From assembly GCA_031419455.1 (NCBI GenBank), contig JANOKS010000138.1, positions 24,221 to 88,220 of the forward strand: a stretch of DNA of 64,000 bases. Direction: 5' to 3'. Source of the stretch: UBA7672 sp031419455 (GTDB lineage: Bacteria; Pseudomonadota; Alphaproteobacteria; Caulobacterales; Hyphomonadaceae). This document shows, piece by piece, positions 1 through 8,505 of the stretch (the first letter of the stretch is position 1; each line of letters starts with the position of its first letter). A program made the translations under genes and the position numbers. Below the pieces are notes generated by a model. That model was given only the letters and a program-made list of their open reading frames with translations, was not told the DNA's origin and searched no databases.

Positions 1-77
1 TCGTGGCCTTCCGCGATGATGCGGTCCACCAGATGGCTTCCGATGAAGCCGCCGCCGCCAGTGACAAGGAAACGCAT
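1..77 (-). CDS. NAD-dependent epimerase/dehydratase (partial, N-terminus only)
   Basis: Only the first 25 codons lie in the window; the gene runs off the left edge. The peptide starts MRFLVTGGGGFIGSHLVDRI, the TGGxGFIG dinucleotide-binding motif that opens extended short-chain dehydrogenases acting on nucleotide sugars. It lies 23 nt downstream of the DegT-type aminotransferase on the same strand, so it is probably the fourth gene of that sugar operon. Substrate cannot be told from this fragment. Confidence 0.8.
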   Translation of the reverse strand, partial: MRFLVTGGGGFIGSHLVDRIIAEGH

Positions 78-100
78 GGGGTGACCCTCGAACTTTTCGA

Positions 101-1219
101 CTAGGCGAGCTGCAGGGATTCGGCCTGCAGCGCGGCCACGGCGGAGACGACTTCTTCCTGCTGGACGGCGTTGAGCTCTGGATACATCGGCAGCGACAGC
201 ACTTCTCCGGCGGCCTTCTCGGAGTTCGGGAACTGACCCTGCTTGTAGCCGAGGAAGTCGAACGCCTTCAGCGTGTGCAGCGGGAAGGGATAGTGGATAC
301 CGGTCTGGATGCCCTTGGCGGTAAGCTGTTCGATCCAGCGCGCGCGTTCCTTCGTGCGGATCGCGTAGATGTGGTAGACGTGGCGGCGGTTCGACAGCTC
401 GACCGGCGTTGCGACACCCGTGCCCTTGAACATCGCGTCATAGCGAGCGGCCGCATCGCGGCGCATCTCGGTCCATTTTTCGATGTACTTCATCTTCACG
501 CGCAGGACCGCGCCCTGGATGCCTTCCAGGCGCATGTTGTAGCCGATGATCTCGTGGTGGTATTTCTTCTCGGCGCCCCAGTCGCGCAGCATCCGGACCT
601 TGCGATTGATCTCGGCGTGCTGGGTGACGGTCATGCCGCCTTCGCCAGCCGCGCCCATGTTCTTGCCGGGATAGAAGGAGAAGCCTGCGGCGTCGCCGAT
701 CGAGCCTGCGCGGCGGCCTTTGTATTCGGCGCCGTGGGCCTGGGCTGCGTCTTCGAGGACGAACAGGCCGTGCTTCTTCGCGATGGCCATGATCGGGTCC
801 ATGTCGGCCATTTGGCCATACAGGTGCACCGGAACGATGGCTTTCGTGCGCGGCGTGATGGCCGCTTCGAGCGCTACCGGATCCATCGTGAAGGTGACGG
901 GATCGATGTCGACAAACACGGGCTTTGCGCCTGTGTAGTGGATGGCCGAGGCTGACGCGATGAAGGTGAAGGGGACAGTGATAACTTCGTCGCCGGGGCC
1001 GATGCCGGCGGCGAGCAGGGCGAGGTGAAGCGCCGAGGTGCCGTTGTTGACGCCGGCGGCGTGAGCGGCGCCGGCGTACACGGCGAAATCCTTCTCCAGC
1101 TGGGCCACTTCTGGTCCCAGTGTAAAGGCGCACGATTCCATCGTGCCGATCAGCGCCGCGTCGATCTCGCTCTTGATCGCGTGGTACTGCGCTTTCAGGT
1201 CAACAAACGGGACGCCCAT
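101..1219 (-). CDS. DegT/DnrJ/EryC1 (WbpE-like) PLP-dependent sugar aminotransferase
   Basis: 372 residues, full length for the family. It is predicted to transfer an amino group from glutamate to a keto-sugar nucleotide in the cytoplasm. Visible motifs are the cofactor-binding GTSALHLAL (60-68), EDAAQAHGA (156-164) and SFYPGKNMGA (181-190), in which K186 is the expected Schiff-base lysine. The gene starts 12 nt after a Gfo/Idh oxidoreductase stop and sits with an acyltransferase. Dehydrogenase, aminotransferase and acyltransferase together resemble the WbpB/WbpE/WbpD steps that make 2,3-diacetamido uronic-acid sugars for surface glycans. The match to that exact pathway is an inference; a WbpA-type UDP-GlcNAc dehydrogenase is not visible. 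Confidence 0.93.
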   Translation of the reverse strand: MGVPFVDLKAQYHAIKSEIDAALIGTMESCAFTLGPEVAQLEKDFAVYAGAAHAAGVNNGTSALHLALLAAGIGPGDEVITVPFTFIASASAIHYTGAKPVFVDIDPVTFTMDPVALEAAITPRTKAIVPVHLYGQMADMDPIMAIAKKHGLFVLEDAAQAHGAEYKGRRAGSIGDAAGFSFYPGKNMGAAGEGGMTVTQHAEINRKVRMLRDWGAEKKYHHEIIGYNMRLEGIQGAVLRVKMKYIEKWTEMRRDAAARYDAMFKGTGVATPVELSNRRHVYHIYAIRTKERARWIEQLTAKGIQTGIHYPFPLHTLKAFDFLGYKQGQFPNSEKAAGEVLSLPMYPELNAVQQEEVVSAVAALQAESLQLA

Positions 1220-1231
1220 GGTCGTATCGCT

Positions 1232-2359
1232 CTACTTGTTTCTGGGAAGGTGAATGGTTTCGCCGCGGCCGCGCATCGAGCCGGTGGCTGCTTCGATCAG
1301 CTCGACCATGCGGAAGCCGAACTCGCCGTCGGAAGTTGGTTTCGCGCCGGTGCGGATGCAGTCGATGAAGTGCTGGCTCTCGACCAGCAGCGCTTCCGAA
1401 TTGTCAACTTTTGGCGCCCACATGTCGCCGGTGCGGTAGCCGACGCGCATTTCGTGGATCTTGGCCGGGTCGTTGGTTAGCGAGACGCCCTTGTCGTAGA
1501 TCTTCAGTTTCTCCGACGGCTGCAGCTCGTCGAAGGTGATCATCTTCTCTGTGCCGCCGATGGCGATCGAGCGCAGCTTGACCGGGGCCAGCCACGATAC
1601 GTTGACGTGGGCGATGAAGCCGCTCTCGTAGAACAGCGTGATGAAGGCCAGGTTCTCGGGCGTGCCCGGATAGTGGTTGATGCCCGAGGCGGAAACCGCA
1701 GTCGGATGCTCGCCGAAGACATAGTCGAGGATCGAGAAGTCGTGGACCGCAAGGTCCGCGATCACGTTCACATCGCGCTGGAACAGGCCGAGGTTCACGC
1801 GGGTCGAGTCGTAATAGAGCGTCTTGCCGAGCTCGCCGGCGCGAACCAGGTCGCGCATCTTCCTGACCGGGCCGGTGTAGACGAAGGTGTGGTCGACATG
1901 CAGCGTCAGGCCGCGCCTGTTGGCCTCCTCGATCAGCGCACGCGCCTGCATTGAGGTTTCGGTCATCGGTTTTTCAAGCCAGACATGTTTGCCCGCCTTG
2001 AGGGCCGCCATGGCCAGCGAGAAGTGCGTGGCGACCGGCGTTGCAATCGCCACCGCGTCGATTTCCGGATCGCGGATCAGGGCCATCGCATCGGTGGTGA
2101 CTTTGGTCGCGGGAAAGCGGCGAGCGACGGTTTCCAGCGCCTTGGGGTTCAGGTCGGCGACCATGTGGACGCGCGCGTCCGTCAGCTCGGCAAAGTTGCG
2201 GACCAGGTTCGGGCCCCAATAGCCATAGCCGATCACGCCAATGTTCAGAATGTCGCGCTTCGTGGCGACGCGCGGGCCGGTCAGCATCTCGATTACGGGA
2301 CCGGATTCAGCGATGGTCTTTTTACGGGATTTTGCAGGAGTTTTCTGTTTCGTGGTCAT
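1232..2359 (-). CDS. Gfo/Idh/MocA family sugar-nucleotide oxidoreductase (WbpB-like)
   Basis: 375 residues. The Rossmann motif NIGVIGYGYWG is at 39-49 and the family EKP motif at 129-131, followed by the C-terminal beta-sheet substrate domain. Family members oxidise or reduce a sugar ring carbon with NAD(P). About 35 residues precede the Rossmann fold and are Lys-rich and low complexity, which is longer than usual; an internal start is possible. The start codon overlaps the stop of the upstream acyltransferase by one base (TGATG), implying translational coupling. Likely supplies the 3-keto sugar for the adjacent aminotransferase. Confidence 0.92.
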   Translation of the reverse strand: MTTKQKTPAKSRKKTIAESGPVIEMLTGPRVATKRDILNIGVIGYGYWGPNLVRNFAELTDARVHMVADLNPKALETVARRFPATKVTTDAMALIRDPEIDAVAIATPVATHFSLAMAALKAGKHVWLEKPMTETSMQARALIEEANRRGLTLHVDHTFVYTGPVRKMRDLVRAGELGKTLYYDSTRVNLGLFQRDVNVIADLAVHDFSILDYVFGEHPTAVSASGINHYPGTPENLAFITLFYESGFIAHVNVSWLAPVKLRSIAIGGTEKMITFDELQPSEKLKIYDKGVSLTNDPAKIHEMRVGYRTGDMWAPKVDNSEALLVESQHFIDCIRTGAKPTSDGEFGFRMVELIEAATGSMRGRGETIHLPRNK

Positions 2360-2889
2360 CAGTCCACCGCCTCTTCTGCATAGTTATTGACCGTGGCGGC
2401 GGTCTTTGCCGCCGACATCCTGCGGACGTCGCCGACGACCCGTGCGGGGCAGCCTGCGACCACCGCGAAATCCGGAACATCGCGCGTCACCACCGCGCCC
2501 GCTGCAATCAGCGCGCCTTCGCCAATGGTGATGCCGCAGACGATCGTCGCGCCGGACCCGATCGAGGCGCGGCGTTTCACGCGCGTCAGCTCGAGCGCCC
2601 AGTCAGCATCGCTTTGCGGCGAACCATCGGGATTGGTCGCGCGCGGAAAGCGGTCATTGGTAAACATGACGCCGTGGCCGATGAAGCACTCGTCCTCGAT
2701 CGTCACGCCTTCACAGACGAAAGTGTGCGAGGAAATCTTGCAGCGCTGGCCGATGACCGCGCCTTTCTGGATCTCGACGAACGCGCCAATACGCGATCCA
2801 TCGCCGACTTCGCAGCCGTAGAGGTTCACCAGCGTGGGGTGGAAGATGGTTACCTTCCCCTCAAGCTTCACGCTGTCCGAAATTGGCAT
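2359..2889 (-). CDS. left-handed beta-helix sugar-nucleotide acyltransferase (WbpD-like)
   Basis: 176 residues of hexapeptide repeats (GDGSRIGAFVEI, GATIVCGITIGEGALIAAGAVVTRDV) ending in the VVAGCPARVVG tail typical of xenobiotic/sugar acetyltransferases. It is expected to acetylate an amino sugar nucleotide using acetyl-CoA. The ATG at 2889 is preferred over an upstream in-frame TTG at 2931 because GGGAG lies about 8 nt upstream. It is the first gene of an apparent four-gene operon (acyltransferase, Gfo/Idh, DegT, epimerase). The family is clear; the exact sugar is inferred. Confidence 0.9.
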   Translation of the reverse strand: MPISDSVKLEGKVTIFHPTLVNLYGCEVGDGSRIGAFVEIQKGAVIGQRCKISSHTFVCEGVTIEDECFIGHGVMFTNDRFPRATNPDGSPQSDADWALELTRVKRRASIGSGATIVCGITIGEGALIAAGAVVTRDVPDFAVVAGCPARVVGDVRRMSAAKTAATVNNYAEEAVD

Positions 2890-3084
2890 GCGCCGCGCTC
2901 CCGCTTGTCGGTCTGACGTAGGGGTCAGCAAGGACGGGGCCGGATTGCTTGGCGGTCGAGTGCGCTGCGGCGCCGCAATTCGCTTTATGGGCGACAGGTT
3001 TATTGGTTAAGCGCGTGGCAACCACGCCGGCACGGCACGTCCGGAGCAGCATATGTGCGAGAGCGGGACGCTTGTCCGTTCAGT

Positions 3085-4011
3085 TCATTGCAGCCGTTCG
3101 ACAACCCGCCCGCGCGATGCGAGCCCGTCCTGGACGCTTGCGCCGCCGACGAGGTGAGCCGCGCCGACAGCAATGAAGAACACGCCGGGCTCTGCATCAA
3201 GCAGCGCATCGATCCGGGCCGCCCACGCGGCATTGCGGCGGGTAAGGAGCGCTTCTTCCAGCGCGGGCAGGCGGGCCATGTCTTCTGCGATCAGCATGCG
3301 CGCGAGCGTCTCGACGTCGCCGCTCCGCCATGCCGCGACCATGCGCGCCAGTAGCGGCTTTACCTCGCCGGCCTCGGCAAGGGTGAGGTCAAGATAGTCC
3401 AGCTGCACGTCCGGCGGCAGGCCGGCCAGCGCCGACAGCTGCTGCTCGACGGTCTCGAGGAACCGCAGCTGCTTGCCGCCTGCGGTGGCGTCCTGCCGGA
3501 GTTGCGTATCGACGCCAGCCTCCGGCCCGTAGCCCGCCGCCCGGATGGCGGCGTCTGAAACGACCACCGCAGCATACCAGGGCTTCATGCTGTCCAGTGC
3601 AGGCCGGGACAGGCCGAGCCGCGCGGCGACGGCGCCGAGCGCCAGGGACTGCTCAGGCGAAAGGCTGCCCGAAAGCGTCTGCGATGGCGGCATGCGTCCC
3701 AGCCGTTCGACGAGCGCAAGCATCTCCGCCGGATCGCCCATCACGTCCGCCTCGAAATAGACCACGGGCGATTCAGCCATCGCCCTGTCAACAGCATCAG
3801 ACCGCCAGCTCGCGCCGGGCGGCAGCATGTGGATCGAGCCGAACAGGTAGATCGTCGTGTCGGCGTCGGCGACGCGCCAGAGAGCGGGGGTTGCGGGGGT
3901 CTGCGCTTCGGGTCCCCCAGCATCCTGCCCGCATGCAGCCAGCACCATCGCGGCGGCGGCAAGGACCACAGCCTGCAAACGGTTCCGGCAGTGGCTGGCG
4001 AAGTGAAGCAT
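3085..4011 (-). CDS. TraB/GumN family lipoprotein
   Basis: 308 residues. The N-terminus is a lipoprotein signal with LAAC at 24-27, so Cys27 should be lipidated and the protein exported. The family fold shows in LFGSIHML (56-63; the GxxH motif) and the C-terminal AVGAAHLVGG. TraB/GumN proteins are proposed metallopeptidase-like; their substrates are mostly unknown. An open frame runs another 33 codons upstream, but that stretch is the complementary reading of tRNA-Arg (it translates as VAQLDRALPSEG), so the true start is the ATG at 4011, only 7 nt after the tRNA 3' end. Transcription may therefore read through from the tRNA. Confidence 0.88.
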   Translation of the reverse strand: MLHFASHCRNRLQAVVLAAAAMVLAACGQDAGGPEAQTPATPALWRVADADTTIYLFGSIHMLPPGASWRSDAVDRAMAESPVVYFEADVMGDPAEMLALVERLGRMPPSQTLSGSLSPEQSLALGAVAARLGLSRPALDSMKPWYAAVVVSDAAIRAAGYGPEAGVDTQLRQDATAGGKQLRFLETVEQQLSALAGLPPDVQLDYLDLTLAEAGEVKPLLARMVAAWRSGDVETLARMLIAEDMARLPALEEALLTRRNAAWAARIDALLDAEPGVFFIAVGAAHLVGGASVQDGLASRGRVVERLQ

Positions 4012-4018
4012 GAAGGTT

Positions 4019-4095
<77 letters not shown>

Positions 4096-4146
4096 AATTC
4101 GGCTCCTCATGGATCACCCGGCGGCAAAAGGCAAGAATTGCGGCTG

Positions 4147-6207
4147 TCAGGCCTTGAGGCCCAGTTGCGCCTTGAGGCGGGCGATGTCCTCCAGCCACGG
4201 GGCGGCGCTGGAATCCGAGGGCATCCGCCAGTCCCCGCGGGGCGACAGCGCGCCGCCGGATGTGACCTTCGGTCCGTTGGGAACCGCAGAGCGCTTGAAC
4301 TGGCTGGTCTGGAAGAAGCGCCTGGTGAAGACTTCGAGCCATTTCACGATCATCGGCAGGTCGTATGCGACGCGATCCCGGGGCGCCGTGTGCGCGGGCC
4401 ACTGGCCGGCCTTCGCATCGCCCCAGGCCGCGTGTGCGAGATAGGCGATGCGCGTGGGAGACGCGCCCCAGCGGATGACCTGGTTGAGGAAGAAGTCGTG
4501 CAGGTTGTAGGGGCCGATCGTGTCCTCGGTGGACTGGATTTTGCCGTCCGCGCCGGCCGGCACGAGTTCGGGCGAGATTTCCTGTTCGAGGATCTCGCGC
4601 ATCACCTGCGCCGCGCCATCGGAATAGTGCCCGCTCGCCGCGCTCCAGCGGATCAGGTGCTGGATCAGCGTCTTCGCCACCGCGCCGTTGACGTTGTAGT
4701 GGCTCATATGGTCGCCGACGCCGTAAGTGCACCAGCCGAGCGCAAGCTCGCTGAGATCGCCCGTGCCGACGACCAGTCCGCCTTCCTTGTTGGCGAGGCG
4801 GAAGAGATAGTCGGTGCGCAGGCCCGCCTGCACGTTCTCGAACGTGATGTCGTAGACTTGTCTGCCCTTCGCGAACGGATGGCCGAGGTCGGCCAGCATC
4901 TGGTTCGCCATTGGCTTGATGTCGATCTCGCGCGCGTCGATGCCGAGTTCCTTCATCAGCGCGTGCGCCTTCGACTTCGTGCCGTCCGTGGTGGCGAAGC
5001 CTGGCATGGTGACGCCGATGATGTTGCTGCGCTTGGCGCCCATCAGGTCGAAGGCGCGAACGGCGACCAGCAGGGCCTGTGTCGAATCGAGCCCTCCCGA
5101 TACGCCGATGACGGCCTTCCTGACGCCAGAAGCTTCCAGACGGCGGCGAAGCCCCTGCACCTGGATCGAATAGGCCTCGAAGCAGTCGTGATCGAGCAGG
5201 GCGTCATCGTCGGGCACGAACGGGAAACGGTCGATCCGGCGCGACAGTGAGAGTTTCGCATTGAGCTCCGGGGCTGCGGTGAAGGCGATGCGCCTGCGAT
5301 GCAGGAGAGCGGCATGGTTGCGCGCGGCATCGCGGAACGTGCCGTTGCGGATGCGGTCCTGCACGATGCGCGCGACATCGACGTCTGCGAACAGAAGCGC
5401 TGACTCGTCAGCGAAGCGATCCGACTCCGCTATCTTGGAGCCGAGTTCGTAGACCGCCAGCTGGCCGTCCCACGCCGTGTCCGTCGTGCTCTCGCCATAG
5501 CCGGCGGCCGAATAGATGTAGCCGCAGGCAGTGCGCGCCGACTGGGAGATGCAGAGCATGTCGCGCTCGGCAGCCTTGCCGATGGTGATGTTGGAGGCGG
5601 AGAGATTCGCGATGATGTTGGCGCCGGCGAGCGCCGCGTAGGTGGAGGGCGGGATCGGCGCCCACATGTCCTCACAGATTTCGACGGCGAGGGTGAAATC
5701 CGGAATGTCGGACGCCTCAAATGTGAGGTCGATGCCGAATGGCGCGCGGGCGCCCGCAAGATCGATCTCGGTCACCGTTGCATCGCCGGACATGGCGAAC
5801 TGACGTTTCTCGTAGAATTCGCGATAGTTCGGCAAATAGGTTTTCGGCACGACGCCAAGGATCGCGCCGCGATGGATCACGACTGCGCAGCCATGAAGGG
5901 CAGGGCCGACCTGGATCGGCGCGCCGACCACGACAACCGGCGCCAGCGACTTGCTGGCAAGCTTCACCTTCGCGATCGCCTCGCGCACGGCGGCGAGCAG
6001 GCTGGACTGCATATGCAGGTCGTCGATCGTGTAGCCGGAGAGGCCAAGCTCTGGGAAAACGACCAACGCCGCGCCCGCCTTGTCGGCCTTGCGCATCAGG
6101 TCGATGGTTTCGCGGGCATTGCTGGCCGGATCGGCAAGGTGAACGCGCGGGCTGGCTGCCGCCACCCGCACGAACCCGTGCGCATAAAGATTGTCGAACT
6201 CGGCCAT
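4147..6207 (-). CDS. nadE: glutamine-dependent NAD+ synthetase
   Basis: 686 residues, the two-domain glutamine-hydrolysing form. It amidates deamido-NAD to NAD+ using ATP and ammonia released from glutamine. The N-terminal nitrilase-fold amidase shows the Glu-Lys-Cys triad motifs FPELGLSGY (E53), PKTYLPNY (K123) and AVEICEDMW (C178). The C-terminal synthetase has the PP-loop SGGLDS at 370-375. ATG 6207 is preferred, giving MAEFDNLYAHGFVRV at the start; an in-frame GTG at 6222 would add five residues. Its leader contains a 9-bp hairpin (6226-6250). It is divergent from the flavoprotein gene at 6352. Confidence 0.97.
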   Translation of the reverse strand: MAEFDNLYAHGFVRVAAASPRVHLADPASNARETIDLMRKADKAGAALVVFPELGLSGYTIDDLHMQSSLLAAVREAIAKVKLASKSLAPVVVVGAPIQVGPALHGCAVVIHRGAILGVVPKTYLPNYREFYEKRQFAMSGDATVTEIDLAGARAPFGIDLTFEASDIPDFTLAVEICEDMWAPIPPSTYAALAGANIIANLSASNITIGKAAERDMLCISQSARTACGYIYSAAGYGESTTDTAWDGQLAVYELGSKIAESDRFADESALLFADVDVARIVQDRIRNGTFRDAARNHAALLHRRRIAFTAAPELNAKLSLSRRIDRFPFVPDDDALLDHDCFEAYSIQVQGLRRRLEASGVRKAVIGVSGGLDSTQALLVAVRAFDLMGAKRSNIIGVTMPGFATTDGTKSKAHALMKELGIDAREIDIKPMANQMLADLGHPFAKGRQVYDITFENVQAGLRTDYLFRLANKEGGLVVGTGDLSELALGWCTYGVGDHMSHYNVNGAVAKTLIQHLIRWSAASGHYSDGAAQVMREILEQEISPELVPAGADGKIQSTEDTIGPYNLHDFFLNQVIRWGASPTRIAYLAHAAWGDAKAGQWPAHTAPRDRVAYDLPMIVKWLEVFTRRFFQTSQFKRSAVPNGPKVTSGGALSPRGDWRMPSDSSAAPWLEDIARLKAQLGLKA

Positions 6208-6225
6208 GCCTGCGCCTATCACCCG

Positions 6226-6250
6226 GCCTTTCGGCTCTCAACCGAAAGGC
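6226..6250. repeat. 9-bp perfect hairpin in the nadE leader
   Basis: GCCTTTCGG (6226-6234) and CCGAAAGGC (6242-6250) pair perfectly around a 7-nt loop. It lies 18 nt upstream of the nadE ATG, in the divergent promoter region. No T-run follows on either strand, so it looks more like a 5'-UTR structure or an operator than a terminator. Confidence 0.6.
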
Positions 6251-6351
6251 TACACACGCATAGGTAATTATCGGAAAACGAAATCACAGGTTAGCGCTGG
6301 AAAGTTGCTGGTTCCGGCGCTTGTTCCGGTCGGGCCGCCAAGGGTTTGTTA

Positions 6352-7470
6352 ATGGACGTTGACGTCGTCGTCGTGGGAGCAGGCGCTGTCGGGCTGGCGG
6401 TTGCGGCAGCGTTCGCGCGGGCGGGCGAGGATGTGCTGGTGCTGGAGGCCGCCGCCGCGATCGGCACGGGAACTTCCTCGCGCAACTCCGAGGTCATCCA
6501 CGCCGGCATATACTATACCACCGGCGGCCTGAGACACCGCCTGTGCGTTGAGGGCAGGCGAGAACTTTACGCCTATCTCGCCCAGCGCGGGGTTGCCCAT
6601 CGCCGGTATGGCAAGCTGATCGTGGCGACGTCAGACCGGGAGATTGCGAAGATCGAGGCGATCCACGGCACCGGCCAGCGCAATGGCGTCGAGGGGTTGG
6701 AGCTGATCAGCGCGGCTACGGCGAAGGCGTGGGAGCCCCAGCTGGCGTGCACGGCTGCGCTGTGGTCGCCCGAGACCGGCATCGTCGATGGGCATGGCTA
6801 CATGCTCGCCCTGAGAGGCGAGATCGAGGATCATGGCGGCGCCGTCGCGCTCAATGCCCCGGTGGAGCAGATCGCGCCGCTCACCGGCGGCGGGTTTCGC
6901 GTGATGGCGGGCGGCGCGGATGCGGCAACGGTCACCTGCCGCCGGCTGGTGAACAGCGGCGGGCTGCATGCGCAGCGGATTGCACAGTGCATCGAAGGTT
7001 TTCCGGCGGGTCACATTCCGAAGCTCGTTCTCGCGAAGGGCAGCTATTTCGCATGCGCCGGGCGACCCGCCTTCACGCGGCTGATCTATCCGGCGCCGAT
7101 CGATGGCGGCCTTGGCGTGCATGTGACGCTTGACCTTGGCGGCCGGATGAAGTTCGGGCCGGATGTCGAATGGCTTGCGTCAGATGACCCGGACCAGATC
7201 GACTACACGGTCGATCCCCAGCACGCGGACATCTTCTACGACGCGATCCGCCGCTACTGGCCCGGACTGCCGGACGGCGCGTTGACGCCCGACTATTCGG
7301 GCTGCCGTCCCAAGCTCTCTGGACCGGGCGAGGCCGCAGCCGACTTCCGCATTGACGGACCGGAGCTGCACGGCATGGCAGGGCTGGTGAACCTGTTCGG
7401 CATCGAGAGTCCGGGGCTCACATCATCGCTGGCGATCGCAGACGAGGTCCGCGCGCGACTCGCCGCCTGA
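6352..7470 (+). CDS. FAD-dependent oxidoreductase, L-2-hydroxyglutarate oxidase-like
   Basis: 372 residues. It starts with the FAD-binding VDVVVVGAGAVGLAVA and carries SSRNSEVIHAGIYY, typical of the DAO-fold L-2-hydroxyglutarate oxidase (LhgO) and dehydrogenase family. The C-terminus YSGCRPKL...FGIESPGLTSSLAIA completes the FAD site. It is expected to oxidise L-2-hydroxyglutarate, or a close 2-hydroxy acid, to the keto acid. ATG 6352 is chosen, with AAGGG about 8 nt upstream, over a TTG two codons earlier. Its stop lies 2 nt from the convergent UDP-glucuronate decarboxylase stop. Confidence 0.88.
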   Translation: MDVDVVVVGAGAVGLAVAAAFARAGEDVLVLEAAAAIGTGTSSRNSEVIHAGIYYTTGGLRHRLCVEGRRELYAYLAQRGVAHRRYGKLIVATSDREIAKIEAIHGTGQRNGVEGLELISAATAKAWEPQLACTAALWSPETGIVDGHGYMLALRGEIEDHGGAVALNAPVEQIAPLTGGGFRVMAGGADAATVTCRRLVNSGGLHAQRIAQCIEGFPAGHIPKLVLAKGSYFACAGRPAFTRLIYPAPIDGGLGVHVTLDLGGRMKFGPDVEWLASDDPDQIDYTVDPQHADIFYDAIRRYWPGLPDGALTPDYSGCRPKLSGPGEAAADFRIDGPELHGMAGLVNLFGIESPGLTSSLAIADEVRARLAA

Positions 7471-7472
7471 GT

Positions 7473-8435
7473 CTACTCGTCGAGGAGCTTCCTGAAATAG
7501 CCGATGGTTTCCTTGAGTCCGTCCTCAAGCTGCACCTTCGGCTCCCAGCCCAGCGTGTTGCGGGCGCGGGTGATGTCGGGCTTGCGCTGCTTCGGGTCGT
7601 CGGCCGGGAGCGGCATCCTGACGAGTTTCGACTTGGATTTCGTGAGCTTCAGCACGGTCTCGGCTAGTTCGATCATCGTGAACTCGCCGGGATTGCCTAC
7701 ATTGATCGGGCCGGTGACGTCGTCAGCTGAGTCCATCAGCCGGATCATCCCCTCGATCAGATCATCGACATAGCAGAACGAGCGGGTCTGAAGCCCATCG
7801 CCATAGATGGTGATGTCCTGGCCCTTCAACGCTTGCACGATGAAGTTCGACACCACGCGCCCGTCATTGGGGTGCATGCGCGGACCGTAGGTGTTGAAGA
7901 TACGCAGCACCTTGATCTGGAGTCGGTGCTGGCGGTGATAGTCGAAGAACAGCGTCTCGGCGCAGCGCTTGCCCTCGTCATAGCAGGACCGCGGTCCGAT
8001 CGGGTTGACATTGCCCCAGTAGTCTTCCGTCTGCGGATGGACGGCCGGGTCGCCATAGACTTCCGAGGTGGAAGCCTGGAGGATTTTCGCGCCCAAACGC
8101 TTGGCGAGGCCCAGCATGTTGATGGCGCCGTGCACCGACGTCTTCGTCGTCTGCACCGGATCATGCTGGTAGTGGATGGGCGATGCCGGGCAGGCGAGGT
8201 TCCAGATCTGGTCCACCTCCACAAAAAGTGGAAACGTCACGTCGTGGCGCAGGAACTCGAATCGCGGATTGCCGTGCAGGTGGGCGACATTGCGCTTCTG
8301 CCCGGTGAACAAATTGTCCACGCACAGCACGTCCTGCCCGCGCGCCAGCAGCCGGTCGCACAGGTGCGAGCCGAGAAAGCCCGAGCCGCCCGTGACGAGC
8401 GCGCGGTTTTCCAGAAGTGAGCTAGCCCGGGTCAT
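7473..8435 (-). CDS. UDP-glucuronate decarboxylase (UDP-xylose synthase)
   Basis: 320 residues, extended SDR. TGGSGFLGSHLCDRL binds NAD and YDEGKRCAET holds the catalytic Tyr-x3-Lys. The stretches TEDYWGNVNPIGPRSCYDEG and TRSFCYVDDLIEGM are characteristic of UXS enzymes, which decarboxylate UDP-glucuronate to UDP-xylose. It starts at ATG 8435 with GAGG about 6 nt upstream; a longer frame to 8540 has no support. The UDP-glucose 6-dehydrogenase gene just upstream on the same strand would make its substrate, so the pair likely forms a UDP-xylose route for a surface polysaccharide. Confidence 0.93.
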   Translation of the reverse strand: MTRASSLLENRALVTGGSGFLGSHLCDRLLARGQDVLCVDNLFTGQKRNVAHLHGNPRFEFLRHDVTFPLFVEVDQIWNLACPASPIHYQHDPVQTTKTSVHGAINMLGLAKRLGAKILQASTSEVYGDPAVHPQTEDYWGNVNPIGPRSCYDEGKRCAETLFFDYHRQHRLQIKVLRIFNTYGPRMHPNDGRVVSNFIVQALKGQDITIYGDGLQTRSFCYVDDLIEGMIRLMDSADDVTGPINVGNPGEFTMIELAETVLKLTKSKSKLVRMPLPADDPKQRKPDITRARNTLGWEPKVQLEDGLKETIGYFRKLLDE

Positions 8436-8505
8436 GCCGCCTCGCATCGCTGATCGATCAGCGCGAGTGATGCGGGCAGCCGGGCGTCGTGTAAAGCGTA
8501 ACGCC

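Noticed and set aside
6226..6250. Terminator between nadE and the flavoprotein gene
   Set aside because: The genes diverge, so nothing needs to end here, and no T-run follows the stem.
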